Origin: Yeosuana marina
Lineage (GTDB): Bacteria > Bacteroidota > Bacteroidia > Flavobacteriales > Flavobacteriaceae
DNA length: 64,000 nt
Assembly (NCBI RefSeq): GCF_011762485.1
Contig: NZ_JAAKGI010000005.1
Location: 274,486 to 338,485 of the forward strand
Reading direction: 5' to 3'
Shown here: piece by piece, positions 53,740 through 63,296 of the stretch
Layout of the letters: every line of letters starts with the position of its first letter
Position numbering within the stretch: position 1 is the first letter of the stretch
Program-made: the position numbers and the translations under genes
The notes under the pieces: generated by a model
The model's database searches: none
Told to the model about the DNA's origin: nothing
Seen by the model: only the letters and a program-made list of their open reading frames with translations

Positions 53740-54481
53740 TAATAGAAATGTTATAGGTAACATCTGTTATGCTTAAAATAGTTTCGTGGTTTTGTTGATG
53801 GTTTACCATGTGCATTTTATGAGCTATCCAAAAACCATCAACTTTATTTATATCAGTTACAATAAGGGTTTTCATTAGGTTGCCCATTTTGTCATAAAAC
53901 TCAATTTTATGAGCAATTAGTTGGGTTTTATCTATATAACTAACTAATTTGGAGTAGATGTCTCGTGGATCTGTAGGAGTAGATTCTATCACCCAAAGGT
54001 TATCATTACTTGTTTGGTTTTCTAATAATTTATAGGTGTTTTCATCAATGTTTCGTGTGCCCATATCTTCATAGGTAAAATCGGTCCCCATGAAGTAATC
54101 TTTTTTGGCAGATGTTCCACTAATACGTCTTGTTTTGTTTAAAGCAGGTAAAAACAGCCAGCGGTCATCTTCCTTGTTAGAATCATCATATTCCCAAGTT
54201 AAAAACGCAGTACCCTCTACATCAGCAGGTGATAAGAAGTACATCAAATTTTTTTTATCCTTATCAATATCCATAGAATAGATTAAGACTGATCGCAGCC
54301 TTTTACTACCTCGTTTATTAATGAGTTCCATAGTGAGTTTGGCTTTTCTATTGTTGCCATCTGGACGGTCAATAACAGTTTGCATGATTTCTCTAGCACT
54401 AATTGTTTGTGCAAAAGAACTGATGCTTAGCAGCGCACAAAACGCATATAGTATGGGTTTTATAAGTTTATTGGTTTTCAT
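53690..54481 (-). CDS. LolA-like outer-membrane lipoprotein-sorting-type protein
   Basis: The 263-residue protein has a signal peptide (LYAFCALLSISSFAQ) and a beta-sheet lipid-binding domain: AREIMQTVIDRPDG, RSVLIYSMDIDKDKKNLMY, TAFLTWEYDD, DRWLFLPALNKTRRISG and ITDVTYNISINENMF. This is the LolA-like family that accompanies RND/MMPL exporters and carries a hydrophobic substrate through the periplasm. It overlaps the exporter gene by 14 nt and the porin gene downstream. Confidence 0.87.
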   Translation of the reverse strand: MKTNKLIKPILYAFCALLSISSFAQTISAREIMQTVIDRPDGNNRKAKLTMELINKRGSKRLRSVLIYSMDIDKDKKNLMYFLSPADVEGTAFLTWEYDDSNKEDDRWLFLPALNKTRRISGTSAKKDYFMGTDFTYEDMGTRNIDENTYKLLENQTSNDNLWVIESTPTDPRDIYSKLVSYIDKTQLIAHKIEFYDKMGNLMKTLIVTDINKVDGFWIAHKMHMVNHQQNHETILSITDVTYNISINENMFTVSKMEKGIVN

Positions 54482-56825
54482 GATGTATAGATTTTTCTTT
54501 ACCGAAGATTTTAAATTGTTTCATTAGGATTGGGGTTACCAACATGTCAGCTATTAAGGCTGATAATAATCCTAAGGTTGCTAATACACCCATGTGGATG
54601 TAAATATTTGCTGATGAGGTTGTATAGGTTAGGAAGTTGGCTGATAAAATAAGGGTTGTAAGTACCAAAGCAATACCTACACTGCCAAATGTTTTTTTAA
54701 TTGACTGATTGTAATTACTGGTTCTTTCAAATTCTAATCTACCATGATTAAAGAAGTGGATGGTGTCATCAACTGCTAAACCTAAAATCATTGGGATGAT
54801 GGTTACAGTCATCATATCCAAAGGGATATTAAAAAAGCCCATAATACCGCCAACGGTTATAGCGGGAGCAATGTTAGGAATCAAGCCTACAAGACCAGCC
54901 TTAAAGCTTCCAAAAACAATAATCAATAAAGTTGTAATGATAGTCAAAGCCACAAGAAATGAATTGATTTGTCCCTTTACTACATATTCATTAACTTTTG
55001 CATATTGCGGGATAGTACCTACTACTGATAGTCTTGCTTCTGGGAATAATTCTTCAGCTTTTGTGTGTAATAATTCATTTTCATGTCTGAGTTCTCCAGA
55101 ATTGTAAGAGTCTACCTCTACCATTATGCGTAGTCTTTTATAATCATAATCAATCCAGTATTCACTTTCGCTACCACCAGCATTTTCATAAAGTAGAAGT
55201 TCTTGTGCTAACTGTCTTTCATCATTAGGAATGGAGTAGTGATTTTTATCGTTCTCGTTTAATACTTGATTTAAATCTTTTACAATGTCTAGTATGGAGG
55301 TTGTTTTTTTAGTGAGTTCAAACGATTTGATATAGGTGTTTAACTCATCTAGTTTTTTTAGATTTTCTGGGAGTTTAGCATCGCCGTTATTTGGTAGCTC
55401 TATCATTAAATCATATGAGTAAAGGGAGCCTAATTCGGTATTAGCGATATCTAATATGATTTTTACATAAGGTACTTTAGTACCAATGGTTTTTTCGATA
55501 TCAAATGAAGCTTTAACTTTAGTCATCCCATAAATGAGAATAGCCATCATTACAAAAGCACTTATCAAAATAGTTTTAGGATAGTTAAGAATGTAGGCTC
55601 CAAACTTTTCTAAGTATTCAGAAATAGGATGCTTTGTAGAGTTGTTTTTTGTCTGAACAGGTTGTTTATCTTTCCCAAAGCTTAACAGAATTGGCATGAT
55701 AAAGAGGATGATTAGTAAAATGGCTAAAACGCAACCTGCAGTTATCAAGCCAATAAATCTGATAGTTGGTACTGGCACAATCAAAAAGGATAAAAGCGCG
55801 CTAAATGTGGTTAAGGCTGTAAATAGAAGTGGCCATCCGGTTTCTTCAATAGCAAATAAAACAGATTCACGCCGATTGCCAGTTTGCCTCATATGTCTAT
55901 TATAAAAGGTAAAAACATGAATAGAGTAACCGATAGAAATAGCTAAAGACAATAGTATAGGAACTGTTATAACTAATCCCGCAATTTTAAAATTTAAAAA
56001 TCCGGCAAATCCAAAAACAATAATTACAGCCGAAATAGTTGCTATAATAGGTGTGATTACTCCAACAAATGAACGAGTGGAGAAAAGTAAAAAGAATAAA
56101 GCAATTATTAATGCCATGCCTAACACTCGAGCCGACTCTTTATCAAAAAAAGTTTTCTCGTTAAAATTAAAATAGGGCATTCCAGTTGCATGGGGATTTA
56201 ACGGTGAATATTTATGTTTTTCAATTATTTTCTGAACTGCGTTACCAACACGTAGTTCTGGCATTTGTTCACCTCTCTTTTGCCAATCTTTATAAAAGGG
56301 AATTAGCTTGAGTATAATCCAACTGTAATGCCCATCTTTGGAGAGTATTTTTTCTGCAACATGTTCTTTTTTGTAAATGTTAGCTTTTATGGAGTCGAGT
56401 TCTTGTTGTTTTTCTGGAATTAGATTAGGTACGGGATGGGTTATTTCAATGCCATCACCATTACCAATCATGAATTCCATATCTGTTAGTGATGTAATTT
56501 TGTCAGCAAAAGGTACACTGTCCAATAATTCATTACTAAGGTCTTTTAGCAATTCAAGATGATGTTTTGTAAAAAGTGAATCAGACTTTACTAAAACTCC
56601 CACATACTGATCATTACCAAAAATTTCCTTAAACTCATCTGTCATAACAATCAAAGGATCATCCGGTAGAAACATACTCTCGTTAGAGTATTCAATAGTA
56701 ATTTTTTTTAAGCCTAAAAAACCAATAGCAGTTATTACTACGAAAGCTGTGATTATTGCCCATTTATTTTTTAAGGTATATTTAGCAACTTTCTTGAAAG
56801 CCTTATTAATTTTATTTATTTTCAC
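54468..56825 (-). CDS. RND-superfamily exporter of the MMPL type
   Basis: The 785-residue protein has 12 predicted membrane segments in two halves, each preceded by a large periplasmic loop (about 45-230 and 440-620). A first helix follows LKNKWAIITAFVVI. Sterol-sensing-domain-like blocks lie at 235-390 and 630-770 (ALIIALFFLLFSTRSFVGVI; GLAVDDTIHFFNHGRLE, with the proton-relay Asp pair). Such exporters move lipids, hopanoids or glycolipids with proton energy. It is the first gene of a leftward operon and diverges from a TetR gene across an 88-nt region with two operator-like repeats. Confidence 0.9.
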   Translation of the reverse strand: MKINKINKAFKKVAKYTLKNKWAIITAFVVITAIGFLGLKKITIEYSNESMFLPDDPLIVMTDEFKEIFGNDQYVGVLVKSDSLFTKHHLELLKDLSNELLDSVPFADKITSLTDMEFMIGNGDGIEITHPVPNLIPEKQQELDSIKANIYKKEHVAEKILSKDGHYSWIILKLIPFYKDWQKRGEQMPELRVGNAVQKIIEKHKYSPLNPHATGMPYFNFNEKTFFDKESARVLGMALIIALFFLLFSTRSFVGVITPIIATISAVIIVFGFAGFLNFKIAGLVITVPILLSLAISIGYSIHVFTFYNRHMRQTGNRRESVLFAIEETGWPLLFTALTTFSALLSFLIVPVPTIRFIGLITAGCVLAILLIILFIMPILLSFGKDKQPVQTKNNSTKHPISEYLEKFGAYILNYPKTILISAFVMMAILIYGMTKVKASFDIEKTIGTKVPYVKIILDIANTELGSLYSYDLMIELPNNGDAKLPENLKKLDELNTYIKSFELTKKTTSILDIVKDLNQVLNENDKNHYSIPNDERQLAQELLLYENAGGSESEYWIDYDYKRLRIMVEVDSYNSGELRHENELLHTKAEELFPEARLSVVGTIPQYAKVNEYVVKGQINSFLVALTIITTLLIIVFGSFKAGLVGLIPNIAPAITVGGIMGFFNIPLDMMTVTIIPMILGLAVDDTIHFFNHGRLEFERTSNYNQSIKKTFGSVGIALVLTTLILSANFLTYTTSSANIYIHMGVLATLGLLSALIADMLVTPILMKQFKIFGKEKSIHHENQ

Positions 56826-56844
56826 TTTATAGATACATTTAAAA

Positions 56845-56892
56845 TTAGGTCAAATTTACTAAAATTTAATTAAATTAGGTCAAGTGTACTAA
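56845..56892. promoter_or_regulatory. two TetR-type operator copies
   Basis: Copies TTAGGTCAAATTTACTAA (56845-56862) and TTAGGTCAAGTGTACTAA (56875-56892) are partly palindromic (TTAG...CTAA ends) and lie 30 bp apart in the gap between the exporter operon and the TetR gene. Their place and symmetry fit binding of TetR dimers that repress both directions. Confidence 0.72.
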
Positions 56893-56913
56893 TTTTTTTA
56901 TTTTTATATTGTT

Positions 56914-57537
56914 ATGGGTAATACTAAAGAGAAAATATTGAGTCAGTCGCTATCCTTATTTAATAAAGAAGGTTTAGCGAAGGTTACTTTAAGAACCATT
57001 GCTAGGGCTATGAATATTAGTCAGGGAAATTTAAACTATCATTTTAAAAAGCGAGAAGATATTATTGAAACGTTGTATCATCAATTGGTAAAACGTATTG
57101 ATGAGGCTTTAACTGAAAATCAAGGAAAAGAACCTTGCTTAAAGTTGCTTGTCGATATTTCTACAACTATTATGAATAGTTTTTACGATTATAGGTTTTT
57201 CTTTTTAGACTTTGTACAGATTATGAGAGAGCATGAGTCGATAAAAGCACATTATCTAAAATTAAGCGAGATGCGCAAAATGCAATTTAACAATTTGTTT
57301 AAGGTGCTTATAGATAATGGTGTGCTTAGGGAAGAACAATTGCCTAAAGAGTATGTGTATTTATATGATCGTTTTCAAATAATTGGTGATTTCTGGATTT
57401 CGTCTGCCGAAGTAGTAAATAAAAGAATGTCTAAAAAATATATTGATTATTATTCTGAAGTAATTACCCAGGCGATTTACCCTTATTTAACTGATAGAGG
57501 TAAAAAGGAGTATCATGCTATTTTTAATGGCAATTAA
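56914..57537 (+). CDS. TetR-family transcriptional regulator
   Basis: The 207-residue protein has a helix-turn-helix at about 8-55 (ILSQSLSLFNKEGLAKVTL; TIARAMNISQGNLNYHFKKR) and an all-helical ligand-binding part with DFVQIMREHESIKAHYLKL. TetR-family proteins usually repress an adjacent divergent exporter operon and are released by its substrate. The exporter starts 88 nt away on the other strand. The AraC gene follows 15 nt downstream and is probably co-transcribed. Confidence 0.92.
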   Translation: MGNTKEKILSQSLSLFNKEGLAKVTLRTIARAMNISQGNLNYHFKKREDIIETLYHQLVKRIDEALTENQGKEPCLKLLVDISTTIMNSFYDYRFFFLDFVQIMREHESIKAHYLKLSEMRKMQFNNLFKVLIDNGVLREEQLPKEYVYLYDRFQIIGDFWISSAEVVNKRMSKKYIDYYSEVITQAIYPYLTDRGKKEYHAIFNGN

Positions 57538-57552
57538 AACATTTCTTTTTGA

Positions 57553-58401
57553 ATGATAAAAATACCAGAATATTTTATTAATGACAGGAATGTTAAATCT
57601 CATACCTTAGAAAACAATACATTATTACTTCAAAAGAGTGTATTTGATAGTAAAGGTAAAGTAGAGTATCATTTAACGGATTTTCTAATTGGTTATGTCA
57701 TAAGTGGAAAAAAGAGAATACACAATACCTTTAATCAAATTGAATTAGTACAAGGAGAATATTTCTTTATCCCTAAAGGTGTTTATTATTTAATTGATGT
57801 TTATGATATTGCTAATTTTGAATGTATATTATTGTTTTTTAATACAAGTTTTTTGAAGCAGATATTCTTTCAGGAAAAAAAGAGAAAACATAATGATATA
57901 CTGTCACCAAAAAAAATCAATAAGTCTAACTTACTAGATAATTTCTTTTCTTCATTGCTATTGTACCTTGATGAAAAGATGGTTTCTTTAGATATTTTAA
58001 ATGTAAAAGTTAAGGAACTCTTTTTAATTTTAATAAATGATGAAAAAGACTCTTCAATAGCTAATTATTTATCAAAATCAGGATTAAGCCAGAAAAGTGT
58101 TGAATATATAATGGAGAATAACTATTTAAAGCCACTTTCTATAAATGATTTTGCTAACCTATGTAATAAAAGTGAATCTTCATTTAAGCGAGATTTTAAA
58201 AAAATTTATAATGACACACCTGTTTCTTGGATTAGGAGAAAAAGGTTAGATAAAGCAGCATATTTATTAACAGTTAAAGATTATACAGTAACAGAGTGTG
58301 CTTTTGAAGTTGGGTATTCTAACATCTCTTACTTTATAAAAATATTTACCAAACAATTCGGTGTGTCACCTAAACAATTTAAAAGTCAACAAGAAATCTG
58401 A
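57553..58401 (+). CDS. AraC-family transcriptional regulator
   Basis: The 282-residue protein has an N-terminal cupin-like sensor (about 20-120; FLIGYVISGKKRIH and LVQGEYFFIPKGVYYLID). The C-terminal double helix-turn-helix (about 185-282) shows LSINDFANLCNKSESSFKRDFKK, VTECAFEVGYSNISYFIKIF and FGVSPKQFK. The cupin metal residues are not obvious. It probably activates a nearby target; the membrane-protein and dehydrogenase genes downstream are possible ones. Confidence 0.9.
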   Translation: MIKIPEYFINDRNVKSHTLENNTLLLQKSVFDSKGKVEYHLTDFLIGYVISGKKRIHNTFNQIELVQGEYFFIPKGVYYLIDVYDIANFECILLFFNTSFLKQIFFQEKKRKHNDILSPKKINKSNLLDNFFSSLLLYLDEKMVSLDILNVKVKELFLILINDEKDSSIANYLSKSGLSQKSVEYIMENNYLKPLSINDFANLCNKSESSFKRDFKKIYNDTPVSWIRRKRLDKAAYLLTVKDYTVTECAFEVGYSNISYFIKIFTKQFGVSPKQFKSQQEI

Positions 58402-58490
58402 TCGATATAAATCATTTTTTGGCCTAAACAGGCTAGTGTTTGACTCTCCGATGGTATAATTTTGGACATTATAAAAGCAAATGTAATTGT

Positions 58491-58865
58491 ATGTTTAACT
58501 TGTCATGGTTTCAAATTTATTTAATGGTATTAAGTGTTTTTATCTTTTTTTATTGGGTAATATCTCACTGGTTTTTCTCAAAATGGTATCATAAACTACT
58601 TGGCTTTAAAGAAGGTAGTTACCAAGAGTCATTTGTTAAAATAATAGGTACCAATGGTATTTTACCAAGTCTGGTATTGTTTATTATTGCACTAAACCCT
58701 GAGACCAATAAGGAACTAGCGGTAATTTATTTATTGTTTTTACTGGCAATGGCTTTAACTTACCTTTTTTTGATATTTAAATACAATTTTCCAGAAAGAG
58801 AATACTGGAATGTAGCTTTAATAACAATTAATATATTAATCATTTCATTTTATTTTCCTTGGTAA
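58491..58865 (+). CDS. small integral membrane protein
   Basis: I start this 124-residue protein at the ATG at 58491, because it opens directly into the first membrane helix (FQIYLMVLSVFIFFYWVI); an in-frame ATG 51 nt earlier only adds polar residues. Four membrane helices are predicted (about 7-25, 47-65, 70-90, 100-120). I recognise no family. It is followed 17 nt later by a dehydrogenase gene. Confidence 0.75.
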   Translation: MFNLSWFQIYLMVLSVFIFFYWVISHWFFSKWYHKLLGFKEGSYQESFVKIIGTNGILPSLVLFIIALNPETNKELAVIYLLFLLAMALTYLFLIFKYNFPEREYWNVALITINILIISFYFPW

Positions 58866-58882
58866 CTTAAAAAACTCAAATA

Positions 58883-59749
58883 ATGAAAATATCTTTTATT
58901 GGCCTTGGTATCATGGGTGAACCAATGGCTAAAAACTTGTTAAAAAGCAGATATGATTTAACCGTTTATAATCGTAGCCAGAAAAGTTTAGATAAACTAA
59001 AGTCAATGGGAGCTAACACCGCAAAATCATTTCAGGATGCTGTAATAGACGCTGACTTAGTAATAACTATGCTGTCAACACCTCAAGTGATTGAAGAGTT
59101 AACCTTATGTGAGCCTGGTTTTATTAGTAAAATGAAAAAAGATGCAATTTGGATGGATTGCTCAACAGTTAACCCATCTTTTGCAAAGGAAATGTTCAAA
59201 GAAACTAAGAAAAAAAATGTAAACTATATAGAAGCTCCTGTAGCAGGAAGTAAGCCTCAAGCAGAAGCAGCTATTTTAACTTTTTTTGTAAGCGGTGAAG
59301 ATAGACTCATAAAAAAAATACAACCTGTTTTAGGCTATATGGGCAAAAAAATAATAAAAACAGGTGAATCAATAGGTAGTGCCAGTACTTTTAAAATAAT
59401 AGTAAATTCACTCTTAGCAAATTCTATGTTGATGTTTTCTGAAGCATTGCGATTTGGTGAAAGCGCAGGATTAAAAAAAGACTTTTTATTAGAAACTTTA
59501 CCATTACTCCCCGTTACACCTCCATTTATTGCCGCAAAAGCTGATAAGATAAGAATGGATGATTTTTCTGCGCAGTTTCCTCTGGAATGGATGCATAAAG
59601 ACTTATTACTCGCAAGCTTAACATCAAAAGAGATTAATTGTGATTTAACATTAACGGAGCTTACTAAACATATATTTGCAGAGGCAAATAATAATGGTTT
59701 TGAGAGGCTTGATTTTTCAGCTATTTATAAATTTTTAAACAAACCTTAA
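58883..59749 (+). CDS. NAD(P)-dependent beta-hydroxyacid dehydrogenase (HIBADH/GLYR1-like)
   Basis: The 288-residue protein has the Rossmann motif GLGIMGEPMA (residues 7-16) and the MDCSTVNPS and EAPVAGSKPQAE substrate-binding segments. The catalytic Lys lies in GSASTFKIIVNSLLANSM, and a helical C-terminal domain follows. Relatives reduce succinate semialdehyde, tartronate semialdehyde or 3-hydroxyisobutyrate; which one applies is not decided by sequence. It closes the rightward run TetR, AraC, membrane protein, dehydrogenase. Confidence 0.85.
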   Translation: MKISFIGLGIMGEPMAKNLLKSRYDLTVYNRSQKSLDKLKSMGANTAKSFQDAVIDADLVITMLSTPQVIEELTLCEPGFISKMKKDAIWMDCSTVNPSFAKEMFKETKKKNVNYIEAPVAGSKPQAEAAILTFFVSGEDRLIKKIQPVLGYMGKKIIKTGESIGSASTFKIIVNSLLANSMLMFSEALRFGESAGLKKDFLLETLPLLPVTPPFIAAKADKIRMDDFSAQFPLEWMHKDLLLASLTSKEINCDLTLTELTKHIFAEANNNGFERLDFSAIYKFLNKP

Positions 59750-59785
59750 AATTGTATTAATACTATTAGAAAATGCTCTTAAAAT

Positions 59786-60387
59786 CTATTGGGTTTTCTT
59801 AATCAATAACCAAATAGCTAAAGACATTTCTCCAATTATGCTTGGAATGGCTATAAGAGCCAAAAATATAGACGCATATTGATTATAATCAGGCAAAAGA
59901 AAATGCATAGTTGTATCTAGTATATACATTGCACCACCTAGAATAAGGAATAAGGTTATAAACTTTGGCCGTTTAATAATTTTGCCTAGTAAGATGAGAT
60001 GAATCCCAAAAAAGAACAAGCCTATCAACCATATTGTATTAAAAATGTCTAATTGATGTAAGATGCTTTCATCTGTTTTTAAATTAAAAATAATAGGAAG
60101 TGCAAAAACAGCAACTCCCATTATTGATGCATGCATCATTCTAAAAAGTGTACTTAAAATAGTTAAAGTGTGGTTTTTATAGAGCTCATAAAAAGCCCAA
60201 GCTATAACGACATCAAAAACAACCGTGATTAAAAATGCTAGAATTCCATATCTAACTAACATTGGGTTTGACTCAAGAAACTTAAAGGGGTTTTTGTTAA
60301 TGACTCTAAGACAAAGAAATTCGCAAATATGGCAGTGAAAAATATAATAATATAGCTTATACCTGCAATTTTAGAAATAGATCCCAT
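59786..60387 (-). pseudogene. DUF4386 membrane protein, frameshifted near its N-terminus
   Basis: An ATG at 60387 starts a first membrane helix (ISKIAGISYIIIFFTAIFANF) that runs about 40 residues to a stop overlapping a new ATG at 60262 in another frame. The second frame (158 residues; VRYGILAFLITVVFDVVIAW; HASIMGVAVFALPII) is the rest of a DUF4386 protein, a family of about 220 residues with six helices. One small insertion or deletion near 60262 explains it. Translational coupling of two pieces is possible but less likely. Confidence 0.72.
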
Positions 60388-60431
60388 ATCAAATTATTAT
60401 ATATTATAAGATATTCTTTTTTGTTTAAAAT

Positions 60432-61244
60432 TTAGTTTTTAATAGGATAGCTTTGCGAATACTCTAATAAAGCTTCAAGGTACAATTTGTTAAAAGCCTC
60501 ACTAGAATACGGATTTTGACTACTCACCAAATTACGGTCTCTAACAGCAAAATTAGATTTTGGAGATTTGCTTTTATAAATTAATCCCATTTGTTTAAGT
60601 TGTTTTGCAATCTTTCTTTTTTCTGGTTTTCCTTTCATTATAAAAGATTCAATAAACCACTCTTCTAGCGGGCTTACAGAATTAATTTCATACCCAACAA
60701 ACGGATTTTCTTTTTTTGGAATGCTTAAAATAAGACTTGGTGCGTGACAGACTAACCCAATAGGCTTATTGTTTTCAGCAAAATATTTAAGCAATTTGGA
60801 AACGTTTTTTTCATTTATTAAATCTACCATCAAACCTTGTCCTCCAGGAACTATCATACCATCATAATCTTGCAAGTTCTCAATTATCTTTTCTAAAGAA
60901 AAAGGATTATTAAATGCACTGTCTTTTTCTACAAACAACAAGGCTTCTGTTTTAATTTCTGAATTATTCTTCCAGTATTTATCATCTTTACTTTCATTGT
61001 CAATTGTTGCCACGACAGCATTTGGAGTTGCAAAGTCCACACTAAAACCTGCATCCGAAACAGCTTTATAGGGTAAGTAAAACTCGTTAAGAAAAACACC
61101 TGTTTGACGTAGTTTTTTGCCGTTATTAAGTTCTAAAGTGTCTGCTGCGCTTAATACAAATAAGATTTTTTTACTTTGCGCCGTAATAGTTGTGGTCAAT
61201 AATAACAAGATCAGAACGAGGAATATGTAAAGTGGATTTTTCAT
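60432..61244 (-). CDS. exported DJ-1/PfpI-family protein (Hsp31-like)
   Basis: The 270-residue protein has a signal peptide (YIFLVLILLLLTTTITAQ) and a class I glutamine-amidotransferase-like fold. It includes ILFVLSAAD, VDFATPNAVVATIDNES, YDGMIVPGGQG and the nucleophile elbow GLVCHAPSLILSIPK. Family members act as glyoxalases, chaperones or hydrolases. Export is unusual for Hsp31-type proteins but common in Bacteroidota. The SDR gene lies 7 nt upstream, so the two are co-transcribed. Confidence 0.85.
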   Translation of the reverse strand: MKNPLYIFLVLILLLLTTTITAQSKKILFVLSAADTLELNNGKKLRQTGVFLNEFYLPYKAVSDAGFSVDFATPNAVVATIDNESKDDKYWKNNSEIKTEALLFVEKDSAFNNPFSLEKIIENLQDYDGMIVPGGQGLMVDLINEKNVSKLLKYFAENNKPIGLVCHAPSLILSIPKKENPFVGYEINSVSPLEEWFIESFIMKGKPEKRKIAKQLKQMGLIYKSKSPKSNFAVRDRNLVSSQNPYSSEAFNKLYLEALLEYSQSYPIKN

Positions 61245-61251
61245 GTTAGAT

Positions 61252-61989
61252 TTATTTTGTACTTCTATTAATAATTTTATCAGCTGCTTTTGGACAAATT
61301 CTATTTATAACTCTCAATAGTTTTACTTTACCGATATTAATTTCAAATCTATCTTTTTTAAAGGCTTTTATAAATTGATTGGCTAATTTTTCTGGAGACA
61401 TTTTATTGCTTCCTCTACCTTCTGTCATTTTTGTATTCACAATAGGTGGAATAATCTCAAAAATCTTTACGTGGTTTTTTAACTGATCTCTTAATGATTT
61501 TGAAAATATATGAATAGCCGCTTTTGTGCTGCAATAAACAGGAGCCTGATGTTTTGGTACGATTGCTAATGCAGAAGACACATTTATAATGGCAGCATTG
61601 TCCTGCAATTTAATAATTGGTAATAATAAAGCTGTAAGTTTTAATGGGGCTAATAGATTAACATCAACTTCAGAATCTATTTTTTCAATTATTTGATGCT
61701 CCTCAGCGAAGTTGTAATTATATTGTATGCCAGCATTATTAATTAAAATGTTTAAGTCTGTGTGATTTACTTCAACAAAATTTTTGAGTTTAAGTAATTC
61801 CTCTTGTTTAGAGATATCACATTTAAACGGAATGATTCTTTTATCATAATCTAGTAAATCTTCTAGCTCAGTAAAATTTCTTCCTACAACAATAATTTCA
61901 TTTCCGTATTCAAGAAATTTTTCGGCTAAAGCTTTTCCAATACCAGTAGTTGCTCCTGTTATAAGTATTTTGTTATTATTTAATCGCAT
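61252..61989 (-). CDS. SDR oxidoreductase (DltE-like)
   Basis: The 245-residue short-chain dehydrogenase has TGATTGIG (residues 11-18), NNAGIQ, INVSSALAI (Ser) and the YCSTKAA Tyr-Lys pair. The ending (INRICPKAADKIINRS) is typical of the DltE group, with a C-terminal region that may contact membrane. The substrate is unknown. It forms a two-gene run with the DJ-1 protein; a Crp/Fnr regulator gene lies 68 nt upstream. Confidence 0.87.
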   Translation of the reverse strand: MRLNNNKILITGATTGIGKALAEKFLEYGNEIIVVGRNFTELEDLLDYDKRIIPFKCDISKQEELLKLKNFVEVNHTDLNILINNAGIQYNYNFAEEHQIIEKIDSEVDVNLLAPLKLTALLLPIIKLQDNAAIINVSSALAIVPKHQAPVYCSTKAAIHIFSKSLRDQLKNHVKIFEIIPPIVNTKMTEGRGSNKMSPEKLANQFIKAFKKDRFEINIGKVKLLRVINRICPKAADKIINRSTK

Positions 61990-62057
61990 TTTTAAAAGAT
62001 TTGACTAAGCGAAATTGATAATAACAAAACAATCCTGCATTTACATATGTAAAGATT

Positions 62058-62624
62058 TTATTTTTTAGACCTGATTCTGCTAAGTTGTGTGGGTGAGACG
62101 CCTAAATAGGATGCTATATGGTATTGAGGAACCAGATTTTCTAAATTAGGATATTCTTTTTGAAAGATTTTATAACGATCAGCTGCGTCTAAAGTAACCA
62201 ATTCAACTTCACGTTTTTCTTTAATAGTAAATTTTCTTTCTGCTAAAATTCTGGCAAGACTTTCAATTTTAGGATAGCTGTCATATAATTTGTTTATTTC
62301 TTTAAAATCGGAAATCAAAATCTTACAATTGGTCAAACACTCAATGTTAATTAAGTTTTTTTGTTTAGTTATAAGAGATGAATAAGCAGCTACAAAACTA
62401 TTCTCTATAAAAAATGTTTTATTGTATTCTTTTCCATTGCTATTTCTATAAAAAGCCCTCATTATCCCAGACTTAAGAAAGGCAAGTTTAGTTGAATATT
62501 CTCCTGCTTTTGCTAAATAATCCCCTTTTTTTAAATCCTGTTCAAAAAATAGAGATATAAAGACATCCGTCTCTTTAGGGTTAAAGGATATCAGTTTTTC
62601 TAAGAATTTTTTAAAATTATCCAT
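62058..62624 (-). CDS. Crp/Fnr-family regulator
   Basis: The 188-residue protein has a cyclic-nucleotide-binding-like beta-roll (about 25-115; KKGDYLAKAGEYSTKLAFLKSG; RNSNGKEYNKTFFIENSF) and a C-terminal winged helix (about 145-185; YHIASYLGVSPTQLSRIRSK). The phosphate-binding Arg-Ala pair of true cAMP binders is absent, as in most Bacteroidota members, so the ligand is unknown. It may control the SDR/DJ-1 pair. Confidence 0.88.
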   Translation of the reverse strand: MDNFKKFLEKLISFNPKETDVFISLFFEQDLKKGDYLAKAGEYSTKLAFLKSGIMRAFYRNSNGKEYNKTFFIENSFVAAYSSLITKQKNLINIECLTNCKILISDFKEINKLYDSYPKIESLARILAERKFTIKEKREVELVTLDAADRYKIFQKEYPNLENLVPQYHIASYLGVSPTQLSRIRSKK

Positions 62625-62707
62625 TAAACTAATTTATAAAATAATCCCAACTAATTAGTAACATTATTATATTTTGCATGCCCTCTTTAAGACACTATTA
62701 AATCATT

Positions 62708-63296
62708 TTATGCTTTTTGTTTACAATTATTTATTATAGCCATTTTTCTTTTCAATATTTCCATATCATCACTAACTTTTCGCTCAATAACTTTAGCATA
62801 AATTTGAGTAGTAGCAATCTTTGAATGTCCTAAAAGTTTTGAAACAGTTTCTATGGGCACACCATTACTTAAAGTTATTGTAGTGGCAAATGTATGGCGT
62901 GCAATATGGAAAGTAAGATTCTTTTTGATCTTACATAAATCTGCTATTTCTTTTAAATATGAGTTAAGCTTTTGATTTGAAATGTTAGGAAACAAGGTTT
63001 TTGTTTTCTTGGTTTTAATATGGCCTTAGTATTTCTCAATTAATTCTTCGGCAATTGGAAGCAATGGAATTTTCACCTTGTTATGTGTCTTTTGTCTATT
63101 AGTGATTATCCATTTACCTCCATCAATACCGAACGTAATATTATCTTCGTTGAGGTTCATAACATCAATATATGATAGGCCCGTATAACAGCTAAACACA
63201 AACAAATCCTTAACGAGTTCTAGCCTTTCAATTTCAAATTTCTTTTCAATAATAGCCTGTAATTCTTTCTCTCTTAAAAATCCGCGTTCATTCTTG
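62708..63296 (-). pseudogene. tyrosine recombinase/integrase remnant
   Basis: One frame reads through FVFSCYTGLSYIDVMNL (box I region, with Ser where Arg is usual, as in many Bacteroidota integrases), an internal TAA at 63026-63028, then FHIARHTFATTITLSNG (H-x-x-R box) and LLGHSKIATTQIYAKV (nucleophile Tyr). The N-terminal arm-binding and core-binding parts are missing, cut off at about 63296 where a lipoprotein gene begins. It is dead but marks this stretch as a former integrative element. It pairs with the tRNA fragment at 49.4 kb. Confidence 0.9.

Noticed and set aside
53800..53812. TGGTTTACCAT match to the GntR operator
   Set aside because: Single copy inside the LolA-like coding sequence; chance occurrence.
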